Shown here: positions 23,115 to 30,294 of the stretch, one piece after another
Layout of the letters: the number at the start of each line of letters is the position of its first letter
How positions within the stretch are numbered: position 1 is the stretch's first letter
Origin: Candidatus Moranbacteria bacterium RIFOXYB1_FULL_43_19
Lineage (GTDB): Bacteria; Patescibacteriota; Minisyncoccia; Moranbacterales; UBA11712
NCBI GenBank assembly: GCA_001784875.1
Contig: MFSH01000013.1
Span: 1-42,114 of the forward strand
Length of the DNA: 42,114 nucleotides
Direction: 5' to 3'
Notes under the pieces: generated by a model
Seen by the model: only the letters and a program-made list of their open reading frames with translations
The model's database searches: none
What the model was told of the DNA's origin: nothing
Made by a program: the position numbers and the translations under genes

Positions 23115-23435
23115 ATGCCTGAAAATCCGGCGGGGTTGGGTTATAAGGAGGAAAAAATCGTTCATTTTCAAAAAAATATATCCGTGGCGGAAAAGTGCCG
23201 AGATTGCAACGGATACAAGACAGAAGAAAAGACATTCTGTCCTCGTTGTATCGCTCGGGGAAGGGCCGAAAGGCTTCAGGAAACGGAAATCGTTTTCTAT
23301 TGCCTGGAGTGCTGTTTCCGGTGCCTGCCGGGAGCATACGCGCTTTATCGGGCGACAGCAATGCGGTTTTTATGCTCCTGCCAAAAGTTGATTGCGCAGG
23401 GCTTCAAAGAACCGGCGATAACAAAACTCATCTAG
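23115..23435 (+). CDS. Small Cys-rich, probably zinc-binding protein
   Basis: A 106-residue protein with a strong SD (AAGGAGG) 8 bases before the ATG. Cysteine pairs CRDC and CPRC (about residues 28-43) form a likely zinc ribbon, followed by a second set in CLECCFRC and CSC. No named family. It is followed after 16 bases by another small Cys-rich gene with an SD, so the two form a small operon under the leader at 22883-23096. Confidence 0.7.
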   Translation: MPENPAGLGYKEEKIVHFQKNISVAEKCRDCNGYKTEEKTFCPRCIARGRAERLQETEIVFYCLECCFRCLPGAYALYRATAMRFLCSCQKLIAQGFKEPAITKLI

Positions 23436-23451
23436 TGGAAAGGGAGGAGAA

Positions 23452-23616
23452 ATGCGTGATAAAAATCAAAATCCGTATCCGGAATGCGAACAATGCGAGA
23501 AGCATGCAGGACTGGATGGCTGCAGCTTGATAGCGGATAAGCGCCTCTGTCCGCCGCTTCGCTTTCGGAAACCGGCGAAAAACGGAGGGCAAAAGCCCGC
23601 GGTGAAATTGAACTGA
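23452..23616 (+). CDS. Small Cys-containing protein (54 aa)
   Basis: A GGGAGGAG sequence precedes the ATG. The 54-residue product starts MRDKNQNPYPECEQCEKHAG and has a CxxC pair followed by further cysteines at GCSLIADKRLC, so a compact metal site is likely. The C-terminus is basic. It is probably co-translated with the Cys-rich gene just upstream. Confidence 0.6.
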   Translation: MRDKNQNPYPECEQCEKHAGLDGCSLIADKRLCPPLRFRKPAKNGGQKPAVKLN

Positions 23617-23673
23617 AAAAGAATCACGCAGGGTGCGGGGGCTCGGGACGCAAGTCGGACCAGCCCTTTTTTA

Positions 23674-23701
23674 TTGACAATTTCTTTCAGATATATATAA
23701 T
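23674..23701 (+). promoter_or_regulatory. Near-consensus sigma-70 promoter
   Basis: TTGACA (23674-23679), a 16-base spacer, TATAAT (23696-23701). Confidence 0.8.
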
Positions 23702-23707
23702 TGTATT

Positions 23708-23838
23708 CAATGAACCACAGAACTTTTTTCAAAATTATTGCCAGCATTATTATCCGGCCGCAGTTGCCCGGCAAGTTTTCATTTTAAGTTGACAAGAAAC
23801 TTGAAATCGAAACTGGCCCGGCAACGGCCGGTTTTTTT
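23708..23838 (+). promoter_or_regulatory. Structured leader or small RNA ending in a strong terminator
   Basis: CCGGCCGCAGTTGCCCGG (23754-23771) pairs with CCGGCAACGGCCGG (23818-23831), and inside it CAAGTTTT pairs with GAAACTTG. A T7 run follows. Transcripts from the promoter at 23674 would tend to stop here, giving an RNA of about 130 bases unless the terminator is opened. The first 30 bases share AATGAAC and AACTTTTTTC with the leader at 20998. Confidence 0.6.
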
Positions 23839-23889
23839 ATGTTCCTTTGCCCGCTGATTCGGTGATTTGAAAAAAAATGAGAGGTGGCT

Positions 23890-24120
23890 ATGCGTTTTGA
23901 TTTTCCCGACAGATGCGGAAGAGTTCTCGCTGACGCCTTAAAATATAGCGAGGACGCGGCTTTTAACAGGTTTCCGTCCAGCAGAAAGGAGAAATTTGAA
24001 AAAGATTTGAAGGAAACAAATTTCCCGCTTCGCCATTTATGCAGCCAGTTTGATGGTTGTCCCGTAGAAGTGCGGATAATTTGTGAAGAGAGAATCCAGC
24101 AATTCAGATCATGTCCTTAG
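23890..24120 (+). CDS. Small orphan protein (76 aa)
   Basis: The start is set at ATG 23890 because GAGAGG lies 7-8 bases before it. The 76-residue product starts MRFDFPDRCGRVLADALKYS and contains four cysteines (RCGR, LCSQFDGC, RIICEE, SCP region), with a mixed helical composition. No family is recognised. It is probably translated together with the gene 11 bases downstream, and its expression depends on passing the strong leader hairpin. Confidence 0.6.
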   Translation: MRFDFPDRCGRVLADALKYSEDAAFNRFPSSRKEKFEKDLKETNFPLRHLCSQFDGCPVEVRIICEERIQQFRSCP

Positions 24121-24131
24121 GAGGGGGCATA

Positions 24132-24332
24132 ATGGAAAAAATTCGCGAAAAACTTGATCGGGGGAAAATTTTTCCCGAAGGCTGTGGGGTAAAAGAAATT
24201 GTAATGGCCGAGCCGGGGAAAGCGGGGCAGGTTACTGCTGATATTCTCTGGCTGATTGGTTTGCCGGCCGGTGGGAATATCTGCCTCGTCTGCGGGGAAA
24301 CCAGCCTGTGCAAAGCGAGAAGGGAAAGCTAA
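24132..24332 (+). CDS. Small orphan protein (66 aa)
   Basis: TTAGGAGGGGG lies before the ATG. The 66-residue product starts MEKIREKLDRGKIFPEGCG and ends in CLVCGETSLCKARRES, giving a C-terminal CxxC plus Cys. No family is recognised. Second gene of the two-gene unit starting at 23890, closed by the terminator at 24341-24380. Confidence 0.6.
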   Translation: MEKIREKLDRGKIFPEGCGVKEIVMAEPGKAGQVTADILWLIGLPAGGNICLVCGETSLCKARRES

Positions 24333-24340
24333 TCGGCAAA

Positions 24341-24380
24341 AAGAGGGGAGGGCCAATGTGCCTTCCCCTTCTGTTTTTTT
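24341..24380 (+). terminator. Rho-independent terminator
   Basis: AGGGGAGG (24344-24351) and CCTTCCCCT (24361-24369) with one bulge, followed by TTTTTTTT. Confidence 0.8.
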
Positions 24381-24425
24381 TGTGATAAGTTGGATAAGAG
24401 AAACATAATGATTAGGTGAAAAAAA

Positions 24426-25010
24426 ATGAACGGATATACAAAAAAGAGCCTGGAAACGATGGGCGAAAAAGGCCCGAGCGAAAATCAGGAATCGAAAAAT
24501 CCGGATCAGGCACCGGATAATTCGCCGGAAAACTCCGAAGAAGGGAAAAAAGAAAGAAAAGATAGGCCGCCGCTTGAGGCCAAAACTTTTGAAGATCGTA
24601 TTGCCCTCTGCCATGCTTGCGCTGAAAAAATGGCGGGAGACATACCGGTGCTTCGGGATGTGTATAGGATGCTGACGGCGGGTGTTTTTGTCGCTGAAAA
24701 AGAGGGAACATCAGAATATATAGAGGCAAAGAAGAAATTTTATAAGGATAATTACTCGCTTTCTGAAATAGTGGTATACCTTCTGAAAAATTATCCAGGA
24801 AATCCAGAAGGTGGAAATAAAGAGAATGGAAACAAAGGGGGCGGCGAAAGCCTAACGATAGGCAAGCCAGTCGAAATGGAAAAATTGGAGCGTTTGCAGG
24901 GGGCTGACGCGCAAGACACAGAAGCAAGAATACGCGGAGTGCGACAAGAGCTGGGCCTTCCGGAGCAAACTGCCGAAGGCGCGACGGGAGCAGAAAAAAG
25001 ATCAATTTGA
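24426..25010 (+). CDS. Hypothetical acidic protein
   Basis: A 194-residue soluble protein with disordered, E/N/K/P-rich ends and a compact middle (about residues 50-110: KTFEDRIALCHACAEKMAGDIPVLRDVYRMLTAG is split here as helical segments with an ALCHAC cysteine pair). No known domain. Both ends are low in hydrophobic residues. It is followed 27 bases later by a coiled-coil gene; both are probably one transcript. Confidence 0.6.
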   Translation: MNGYTKKSLETMGEKGPSENQESKNPDQAPDNSPENSEEGKKERKDRPPLEAKTFEDRIALCHACAEKMAGDIPVLRDVYRMLTAGVFVAEKEGTSEYIEAKKKFYKDNYSLSEIVVYLLKNYPGNPEGGNKENGNKGGGESLTIGKPVEMEKLERLQGADAQDTEARIRGVRQELGLPEQTAEGATGAEKRSI

Positions 25011-25037
25011 AGAGAATTTAAGAATTAAGAAAAAAAT

Positions 25038-25286
25038 ATGGATCTAAGAGAACAGGCGGCAGAAATGTCCCAGGAAATCAGAAAGCAAAGCGAAGCAATG
25101 GGTGAATTTTCCGGAAAGCTGGCAAAATTTTCCGAATTGGTGAGCGGACTGGAAGCCGAAGGCAAAAAACTCCGGGAAGAAAACCTCAAACTGATTGAGG
25201 AGAAAAAAGAGCTAATGGCAGAAAATCAAAAAATTCAAGAAACGAACAAGGGCTTGCAGAGCGAAATAACCAGTCTGAAAAAATAG
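25038..25286 (+). CDS. Small coiled-coil protein
   Basis: An 82-residue protein that is nearly all predicted coiled coil, with heptads such as LAKFSELVSGLEAEGKKL and ENLKLIEEKKELMAENQK. There is no membrane segment. It may multimerise or bind the preceding acidic protein. The type is too general to name a family. A hairpin of the GATGTC repeat type follows at 25292-25313. Confidence 0.6.
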   Translation: MDLREQAAEMSQEIRKQSEAMGEFSGKLAKFSELVSGLEAEGKKLREENLKLIEEKKELMAENQKIQETNKGLQSEITSLKK

Positions 25287-25291
25287 ATATC

Positions 25292-25313
25292 GTAGACATC
25301 ATCGGATGTCTAC
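25292..25313. repeat. Palindromic repeat, GACATC/GATGTC type
   Basis: GTAGACATC (25292-25300) and GATGTCTAC (25305-25313), 9-bp stem, loop ATCG. The same words form the double palindrome in the CapA gene (12340-12371). No T-run follows. Confidence 0.6.
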
Positions 25314-25351
25314 AGAATATCGGGCTGTATCCCCGCACTATACAAGTAAGC

Positions 25352-25408
25352 GCGGGGTGAATATATCGGTAGTATCCGCCAAAGGCGGACAGGCGCAAGG
25401 CTGGGTGA
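25352..25408 (+). pseudogene. Remnant of the 5' half of a tRNA-Pro gene with an inserted palindrome
   Basis: GCGGGGTGAATATATCGGT and AGTAT resemble the acceptor/D-arm of the tRNA-Pro that follows at 25419. GCAAGGCTGGGTG resembles its anticodon arm start. Between the two parts lies CCGCCAAAGGCGGACAG, a small palindrome. No T-arm or 3' acceptor follows. Assignment is by eye and the similarity is modest over the first part. Confidence 0.4.
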
Positions 25409-25418
25409 AAATATTATC

Positions 25419-25489
25419 CGGGATGTAGTATAGTGGTAGTATGCAAGGCTGGGGGTCTTGTAGCGGGAGTTCGATTCTCCCCATCCCGA
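25419..25489 (+). tRNA. tRNA-Pro (anticodon GGG)
   Basis: Folds as a full cloverleaf: acceptor CGGGATG/CATCCCG (7 bp), D-arm GTAT/GTAT with two G-T pairs, anticodon stem CAAGG/TCTTG with loop CTGGGGG (anticodon GGG, U33, purine 37), a 4-base variable loop, T-arm GGGAG/CTCCC with loop TTCGATT, discriminator A. C1-G72 is typical of tRNA-Pro. CCA is not encoded and must be added after transcription. Confidence 0.93.
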
Positions 25490-25610
25490 AAATAATAATC
25501 TGGGTTTTAACCCGCCTGAATTTTGCGATGCAAATTTTGGCGGGCGATTCCCAGCAGCGCGAATTTTTTCAGAAATATTTTTAAGATAATAACTAGTCGT
25601 CGCAAAAAAT

Positions 25611-26708
25611 ATGCTTCGCGAACCATTTTACGATCCAAAGAAATCATACGAAGAAAATTATGCAAGAGGGCCATTCGGCGCTTTTGCTGAAACCGAAAAG
25701 TTTCAAAATCGAGGCCCGTCTTCGCAAGGCCCCGACGAGGCAAGTGAACCGAAGTATGATTTTTTGGGCAACAAAGTTTATCTTCCTTTTGGAATTCCGG
25801 CCGGGCCGCTTCTCAACGCCCGTTTCGTAAAAGCAGCGCTTGATATGAGATTCGATATCGCCACATATAAGACTGTTCGAACCCAGGAATATCCCTGCCA
25901 TCCTCATCCGAATGTTGTGGCTGTTGACTTTGAAGGTAATTTGTCTGTGGAAAAAGCGGCCGGGGGGCTCACCTCGAAAGAAAATTACGACGAACCTCTC
26001 TCCATCACCAATTCTTTTGGCGTTCCCTCAACCGATCCGGAAATTTGGCAAAAAGACCTCGCGGATGCGGTGAAATATGCCGGAACCGGTCAAGTGGTGG
26101 TTGGTAGTTTCCAGGGAACGAAAAAAGGGGACGGGAACGTGGAAGGATTTGTTTCGGATTTTGTGCTGGCGGCGCGGCTTGTGAAAGAAACCGGCGCAAA
26201 AATTTTGGAAGTCAATTTTTCCTGTCCCAACGAAGGAACAGCCCATCTTTTGTGTTTCGATATTCCGATGGTGCGAAGAGTGAGCGAGGCAATCAAGAAT
26301 GAAATTGGAGATACTCCCCTCGTGATAAAAATTGCCTACTATGAAGACCAGAAGGCGCTCAAGAAATTGGTTCAAGATGTCGGAAATATTGTGGACGGGA
26401 TTTCGGCCATCAACACAATCGGCTCGGCGGTGAGAACCAAGAGCGGCGAGCAAGCTCTTCCCGGTGAAGGGCGACTGGTGAGCGGCGTTTGCGGAGAGGC
26501 CATCAAATGGGCTGGACTTGAGATGACGGAAAGGCTAGCGAAACTGCGCGAAGAACTTGGAATGAAATTTGCGATCGTCGGCGTGGGAGGAGTTTCCAGC
26601 GTGGAGGATTTCAAAAAATATCGCGCGGCGGGCGCGGACGCGGTGATGAGCGCTACTGGTGCAATGTGGAATCCCCTGCTTGCCCGGGGAATCAAAAAAG
26701 AATTATAG
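25611..26708 (+). CDS. pyrD: Dihydroorotate dehydrogenase family protein
   Basis: Oxidises dihydroorotate to orotate in pyrimidine synthesis, using FMN. The 365-residue protein has the barrel blocks FGIPAGPLLNARFVKAAL, TNSFGVPS, EVNFSCPNEG (the NxSCPN signature near the substrate), PLVIKIAY, ISAINTI, FAIVGVGGVSSVEDFKKY and GADAVMSATGAM (phosphate-binding end). It is somewhat longer at the N-terminus than class 1 enzymes and has no membrane anchor. No other pyrimidine gene is in the window. A close FMN-barrel relative such as dihydropyrimidine dehydrogenase-type cannot be excluded. Confidence 0.85.
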   Translation: MLREPFYDPKKSYEENYARGPFGAFAETEKFQNRGPSSQGPDEASEPKYDFLGNKVYLPFGIPAGPLLNARFVKAALDMRFDIATYKTVRTQEYPCHPHPNVVAVDFEGNLSVEKAAGGLTSKENYDEPLSITNSFGVPSTDPEIWQKDLADAVKYAGTGQVVVGSFQGTKKGDGNVEGFVSDFVLAARLVKETGAKILEVNFSCPNEGTAHLLCFDIPMVRRVSEAIKNEIGDTPLVIKIAYYEDQKALKKLVQDVGNIVDGISAINTIGSAVRTKSGEQALPGEGRLVSGVCGEAIKWAGLEMTERLAKLREELGMKFAIVGVGGVSSVEDFKKYRAAGADAVMSATGAMWNPLLARGIKKEL

Positions 26709-26857
26709 ATTGTTTCCTTATAAGCAGACAGAAAATCGGAGAATTTTTTCCTTCGGTTTTTTTGTGGAATTTTTCCTGCAAAAATGACGTAATAGCAGAC
26801 AGGCAGAACCCTGGAAGGCGAATTTTTCACAAGAGAAAAATACAAGGGAGAACCGAT

Positions 26858-27103
26858 ATGGTCAGATATGCGAAAGGAAGAAAAAGGGACTGGACAAAAG
26901 TTGATCCAAGGATTGTAGAGGAAATTTTACTGGATCTCATCACGCAGCCGGATATTATGACAGCAGAAGAGTGTGGATCTGCCTGTCTCCAACTAAATTT
27001 CCAGAGAACCCAATTTCGGATTGATCGTCTTCCTCTCTCCATCGCCCGGAAAATTCCGGCTTTAGTTAGTAAGATCCACGAGCTGTCCCAAGTACCTTTT
27101 TAG
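26858..27103 (+). CDS. Small orphan protein with strong SD
   Basis: An 81-residue protein starting MVRYAKGRKRDWTKVDPRI, with AAGGGAGA before the ATG. It is helical and basic at the start (GRKRDWTK) and has no recognised domain. The 150-base spacer upstream includes T-rich tracts and short complementary words, and the gene is closed by a good terminator at 27131-27166. It fits the small-gene class of this region. Confidence 0.6.
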   Translation: MVRYAKGRKRDWTKVDPRIVEEILLDLITQPDIMTAEECGSACLQLNFQRTQFRIDRLPLSIARKIPALVSKIHELSQVPF

Positions 27104-27130
27104 GCTCTGAATTCGGGGCCCCAACCGAGG

Positions 27131-27166
27131 AGCCCGCTAACATTGTTAGGGGCTTTCTGTTTTTTC
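27131..27166 (+). terminator. Rho-independent terminator
   Basis: AGCCC-G-CTAAC and GTTAG-GGGCT form a 10-bp stem with one bulge and a 3-base loop (27131-27154), followed by TTCTGTTTTTTC. Confidence 0.85.
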
Positions 27167-27224
27167 AGCTTTGATCGTGCTGGCGGGGCAAAATGTGCTA
27201 ATATACATATTATCAATCAAAAAA

Positions 27225-27791
27225 ATGGACGTTTTTTCCCACGGGCTTTGGGCGGGGGCAGGAGCCAAAGCCGTCAATTTGAAAAAGAAAAAGCCGCTCC
27301 GTCTATGGCTCGCGATGGCCTGGGGATTTTTCCCCGATGTTTTTGCCTTTGCCCTGTCTTTCATATATCTCAATTATTTCCGCATTACGTCCGGCGGGAC
27401 ACCTTTCGCGATTCGTCCCGGAGAAATTGAACCGCCGATTGGCCAGCAGCCCTTCATTCTTCGCTTGACACATTATCTCTACGACGCGAGCCATAGTTCG
27501 CTTGTTTTTCTTGTTATTTTCGGTTTGGTGGCCTGGTATTTTCGCAAACCAGTTTGGGAGTTGGGAGGATGGTTTCTTCACATTCTGATGGATATTCCGA
27601 CCCACTCATTTGCTTTCTTCCCGACGCCTTTTCTTTGGCCGCCTTCAGACTTCATGGTCAACGGGACGCGCTGGGGAACGAGGGCTTTCATGCTGACCAA
27701 TTATTCTTTGCTGGCTTTTGCCTATGGGCTGATTTGGCTGATTGGAAGAGCAAAAAAGAGAAAGGAGAAGAAAGTATGGACAAAAAAATAA
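27225..27791 (+). CDS. Membrane protein of the YdjM / metal-dependent hydrolase type
   Basis: A 188-residue membrane protein with four hydrophobic segments. It starts MDVFSHGLWAGAGAKAV and has WGFFPDVFAFALSFIYL, DASHSSLVFLVIFGLVAWY and FLHILMDIPTHS; the conserved His/Asp residues (SHGLW, FFPD, SHSS, HILMDIPTH) fit the inner-membrane YdjM/DUF457-like hydrolase family. The biochemical substrate is unknown. The ATG at 27225 gives the family start. The last 16 bases overlap the M23 peptidase gene, indicating coupled translation. Confidence 0.75.
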   Translation: MDVFSHGLWAGAGAKAVNLKKKKPLRLWLAMAWGFFPDVFAFALSFIYLNYFRITSGGTPFAIRPGEIEPPIGQQPFILRLTHYLYDASHSSLVFLVIFGLVAWYFRKPVWELGGWFLHILMDIPTHSFAFFPTPFLWPPSDFMVNGTRWGTRAFMLTNYSLLAFAYGLIWLIGRAKKRKEKKVWTKK

Positions 27792-28495
27792 TCATTCTTG
27801 CTGGAGCTATCACTGTTTTTGCGGCGGTTATAATTTATAACCTCTACAGCATCGTTTCCGTCAAGCAAACTGTCGTCGAAAATAATCTGCCAAGCAAAGT
27901 CAAGGACATTGTCACTAATCAAATTTCCCCCGGACAGAAAAATCCGCCAGCCCCGGCGCCTGTTTTTAGCGCTCCTCTTGAGAAGGCCGGGGAACGTGTC
28001 ACGAAAAAAATTTTTGGGCAATATATCACTCCCCAAAATTCTCCTGTTCGGCCGGAAAAGTTCCGGGGCTATCACACCGGGACAGATTTTGAAATTTTTC
28101 CGGAGGAACTGAATACTGATGTTCCGGTGCGTTCCGTTTGCGACGGGAAAATCGCGCTCAAGAAAACAGCCACCGGATACGGCGGTTTGTTGGTCCAAAA
28201 TTGTGGACTAGATGGTCAACTTGCCTCGCCGGAGCTCGGCGACGGGCCGATTTCGGTGATTTATGGCCACTTGAAACTCACGAGCATCACAAAAAAAGCT
28301 GGCGACGCGCTGCCCTTGGGTGAAAAAATCGGAATTTTGGGAAAAGCTTTTAGCTCTGAAACGAGCGGCGAGCGCAAACACCTGCATCTGGGGATTCACA
28401 AAGGCAGTTCTGTGAATATCTTGGGTTACATCCAAAACCAATCGGAGCTTTCGGGATGGATTAATCCATGCAGCCTTGATGCGGTTTGCCAGTGA
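27776..28495 (+). CDS. M23-family peptidase (LytM-type), membrane anchored
   Basis: Likely cuts peptide cross-links in the cell wall. The 239-residue protein has an N-terminal membrane helix (IIILAGAITVFAAVIIYNLYSI), a linker, then a LytM domain with the zinc ligands H100 and D104 (GYHTGTDF) and HLHLGIH near the end. The ATG at 27776 follows AAAGGAGAAG and overlaps the preceding gene by 16 bases. Cysteines VRSVCDG and QNCG, and NPCSLDAVC near the C-terminus, may form disulfides outside. Confidence 0.9.
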   Translation: MDKKIIILAGAITVFAAVIIYNLYSIVSVKQTVVENNLPSKVKDIVTNQISPGQKNPPAPAPVFSAPLEKAGERVTKKIFGQYITPQNSPVRPEKFRGYHTGTDFEIFPEELNTDVPVRSVCDGKIALKKTATGYGGLLVQNCGLDGQLASPELGDGPISVIYGHLKLTSITKKAGDALPLGEKIGILGKAFSSETSGERKHLHLGIHKGSSVNILGYIQNQSELSGWINPCSLDAVCQ

Positions 28496-28539
28496 TTTGA
28501 GAAATATCTATTATAATAATTGTAAAGATTAAAAAACAT

Positions 28540-28695
28540 ATGGCTAAAAATGTATCCCGCACCGGCTCGGTGAAAAAGCGCGACCAGGTCTGGAATCCGC
28601 GCACGAAGCGCTGGACGAAAAGAAAAAAACAGACCGGCCGTTTTATGGACCAAAAAGCGGACAAAAAACCGTTCAAGCGAGTGAGGAAGAAATAG
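28540..28695 (+). CDS. Small very basic protein (51 aa)
   Basis: A 51-residue protein, MAKNVSRTGSVKKRDQVWNP onward, with about one third Lys/Arg and the block NPRTKRWTKRKKQTGRF, ending KPFKRVRKK. This resembles small nucleic-acid-binding or ribosome-associated proteins. I recall near-identical short proteins in other Patescibacteria but cannot name a family. TATTATAATAATTGT upstream contains a possible -10. The frame is well supported by composition. Confidence 0.65.
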   Translation: MAKNVSRTGSVKKRDQVWNPRTKRWTKRKKQTGRFMDQKADKKPFKRVRKK

Positions 28696-28834
28696 AAGAT
28701 ATTAGATAGAAAACAGAAGATAGGATTTTATCTTCTGCTGGTTTATAAATTTGCAAACATTTCAATTCTTTAATGAATTAAGAGGTTTGCTTTTTTTATT
28801 GCTCTTTTGTTTATATCGAATACCGACATTGATT

Positions 28835-28990
28835 CTACTTCACCAGAGAACTGGAATCTTCGCAATGAAAATTTGCTATGTTCTTTTTTGCCAATACAAC
28901 CACGCTACCAATGATGGTAGTATATGCAAAATAGGAGCCGATGAGTTTTTCTTGGAAATAAATTTGCAAAAAGAAAACCGCCAGCCCGGA
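28835..28990 (-). pseudogene. Possible remnant of a transporter C-terminus
   Basis: On the minus strand an open frame without a good start reads LQIYFQEKLIGSYFAYTTI then IGSVVVLAKKN and stops. This resembles the last helix pair of EamA-type transporters. No upstream part is found. The rest of 28696-29048 shows no gene; a weak small hairpin (AGAAGATA..TATCTTCT) lies at 28710-28737. Confidence 0.2.
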
Positions 28991-29025
28991 GTCCAAAAGC
29001 GGTTGTGCCTTTGGCGGACTGGCGG
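28966..29025 (-). terminator. Rho-independent terminator of the minus-strand pair
   Basis: On the minus strand CCGCCAG (29025-29019) and CTGGCGG (28984-28978) close a structured hairpin with an inner CCAAA..TTTGG pairing, followed by TTTTCTTTTT. Confidence 0.75.
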
Positions 29026-29048
29026 AACAATATCCTGCTGGTTATTTT

Positions 29049-29162
29049 TCAGTTGCTTCTTGTGGGCGAAGCCGGGTGTTTTTCTAATGATGCGAGGCTT
29101 AATAAAACGGATCCACAGTCTATTCTTTCCCCGGTGATGCGCTTGAGAAATTCCTGTCGCAT
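29049..29162 (-). CDS. Small orphan protein (37 aa)
   Basis: GAGGAGA precedes the ATG (read on the minus strand). The 37-residue product starts MRQEFLKRITGERIDCGSVL and ends PASPTRSN. It follows the 29386 gene by 20 bases in the same direction, and a terminator follows it. No family is recognised. Confidence 0.45.
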   Translation of the reverse strand: MRQEFLKRITGERIDCGSVLLSLASLEKHPASPTRSN

Positions 29163-29182
29163 GTTGTCTCCTCTGGCTCGGA

Positions 29183-29386
29183 TTAAAAGGAATTTGCAGA
29201 GTTCTTGAAGGTTTTGAGATCTGGCGGCGGTTGCCGGCGCTGTTCAGCGGGGTAAGTTAATTTCCCACTTTCTTCGGCGGCGAGGAGTTGTTGCAGCGGA
29301 TCGTTAAAGTTACCGTGACCTTGGGCGCACAATTCATGCTCGATCCCTGAATGTGGCAATCTTATTTCTTTTTTCCGTACCGGCAT
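29183..29386 (-). CDS. Small orphan protein (67 aa)
   Basis: A GAGAGGA SD precedes the ATG on the minus strand; the product starts MPVRKKEIRLPHSGIEHELC and is polar, rich in Q, P and E. A perfect sigma-70 promoter (29453-29481) lies upstream, and the leader has a hairpin directly before the SD (29410-29425). First gene of a two-gene minus-strand unit with its own terminator. No family is recognised. Confidence 0.6.
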   Translation of the reverse strand: MPVRKKEIRLPHSGIEHELCAQGHGNFNDPLQQLLAAEESGKLTYPAEQRRQPPPDLKTFKNSANSF

Positions 29387-29409
29387 AACTTCCTCTCATT
29401 TTATAAAAT

Positions 29410-29425
29410 AGCGGATTTTTCCGCT
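29410..29425 (-). promoter_or_regulatory. Leader hairpin before the SD
   Basis: AGCGGA/TCCGCT 6-bp stem followed by ATTTTAT on the minus strand, 14 bases before the SD, like a weak attenuator. Confidence 0.4.
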
Positions 29426-29452
29426 TTACTGCCGAAAATTAAGGAACTGCCT

Positions 29453-29481
29453 ATTATATTACTTTTTCTCCCGCATGTCAA
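29453..29481 (-). promoter_or_regulatory. Perfect sigma-70 consensus promoter
   Basis: On the minus strand: TTGACA (29481-29476), a 17-base spacer, TATAAT (29458-29453). This is the strongest promoter match in the window, in front of a small orphan gene. Confidence 0.85.
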
Positions 29482-29584
29482 TTCGAATATGAAATGAGCC
29501 CTGAAATAGGCTTTTTTTGATTATAGAAAATTTCTTCTGGCGGGGCAAGGCTTTTTGTGAGATAATGGGATAAATTGAATATTA

Positions 29585-29908
29585 ATGTCAAAAAATAATA
29601 TGCAAGTTACGGAGCTTATAAAAAGCAGCGAGACATATAAAAAAGTCTTGAACATAAAAGCAGAAATATCAGCCAAGAAACATGATCTTGAAATGGCCGA
29701 GGCGACTCTCAAAACGCAGGAAAGAAACAGGGAAAGTCTCATCAGTATTAGGGGAAGCATGAACGAAAACAGGGACGGAATGAGAGGAACAGAGGGGACA
29801 ATAGAAAAATTGAAAAGTGCAATTGAAAATCTGGAGCAGGAACTCAAGATTGAGGAGGAAAAACTTCAGGAAAATAAATCCGGCCAATCGGAGGAAGGAG
29901 AGAAATAA
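29585..29908 (+). CDS. Coiled-coil protein
   Basis: A 107-residue protein, almost all coiled coil (AEISAKKHDLEMAEATLK, GTIEKLKSAIENLEQELK), with an acidic end. No membrane segment. Followed by another small charged helical gene and a DUF5661 gene in the same direction. Divergent from the small minus-strand unit. Confidence 0.65.
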   Translation: MSKNNMQVTELIKSSETYKKVLNIKAEISAKKHDLEMAEATLKTQERNRESLISIRGSMNENRDGMRGTEGTIEKLKSAIENLEQELKIEEEKLQENKSGQSEEGEK

Positions 29909-29946
29909 TTTGTAAAAGTTTAATTCCTCGAATATAAAAATAATCC

Positions 29947-30276
29947 ATGGAAATTTTGAAAAATTTGTGGAGGGAGAAAAAACAAACAGAGGAATCTTTT
30001 CCGGCGGATCTGAAGGACCTGATCATACAGCGCCAAGAAAAAGAAAAAAATATCAAGGGACTTGAAACAGATATGGCTCTTACGGCATCAGACAGAAGCC
30101 AGAGAAGCTCTTTAGACGGGAAGAGATTGAGCGAGCTGAAGAGCCAGGATCGGAGAATAGCGAGGGAAATATTTGATCTTTGCGGGAAATATGGCATAGA
30201 AACCTCCAGGTTTTTGTCGCCTGATGAAATCAGCGAATTTTCTTCAAGCGAAGAAATTGAAAAAATAGCGGCATAA
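29947..30276 (+). CDS. Hypothetical helical protein
   Basis: A 109-residue soluble protein rich in K, E, S and D, with predicted coiled-coil (LIIQRQEKEKNIKGLETD) and a short C-terminal region (LCGKYGIETSRFLSPDEISE). No family is recognised. It lies 38 bases after the coiled-coil gene and 18 bases before the DUF5661 gene. Confidence 0.6.
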   Translation: MEILKNLWREKKQTEESFPADLKDLIIQRQEKEKNIKGLETDMALTASDRSQRSSLDGKRLSELKSQDRRIAREIFDLCGKYGIETSRFLSPDEISEFSSSEEIEKIAA

Positions 30277-30294
30277 TTTCTGAAAAATAATTTT

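Noticed and set aside
28751-29137. 128-codon plus-strand ORF
   Set aside because: No start signal; it runs across the minus-strand terminator and the SD-led gene at 29049-29162.
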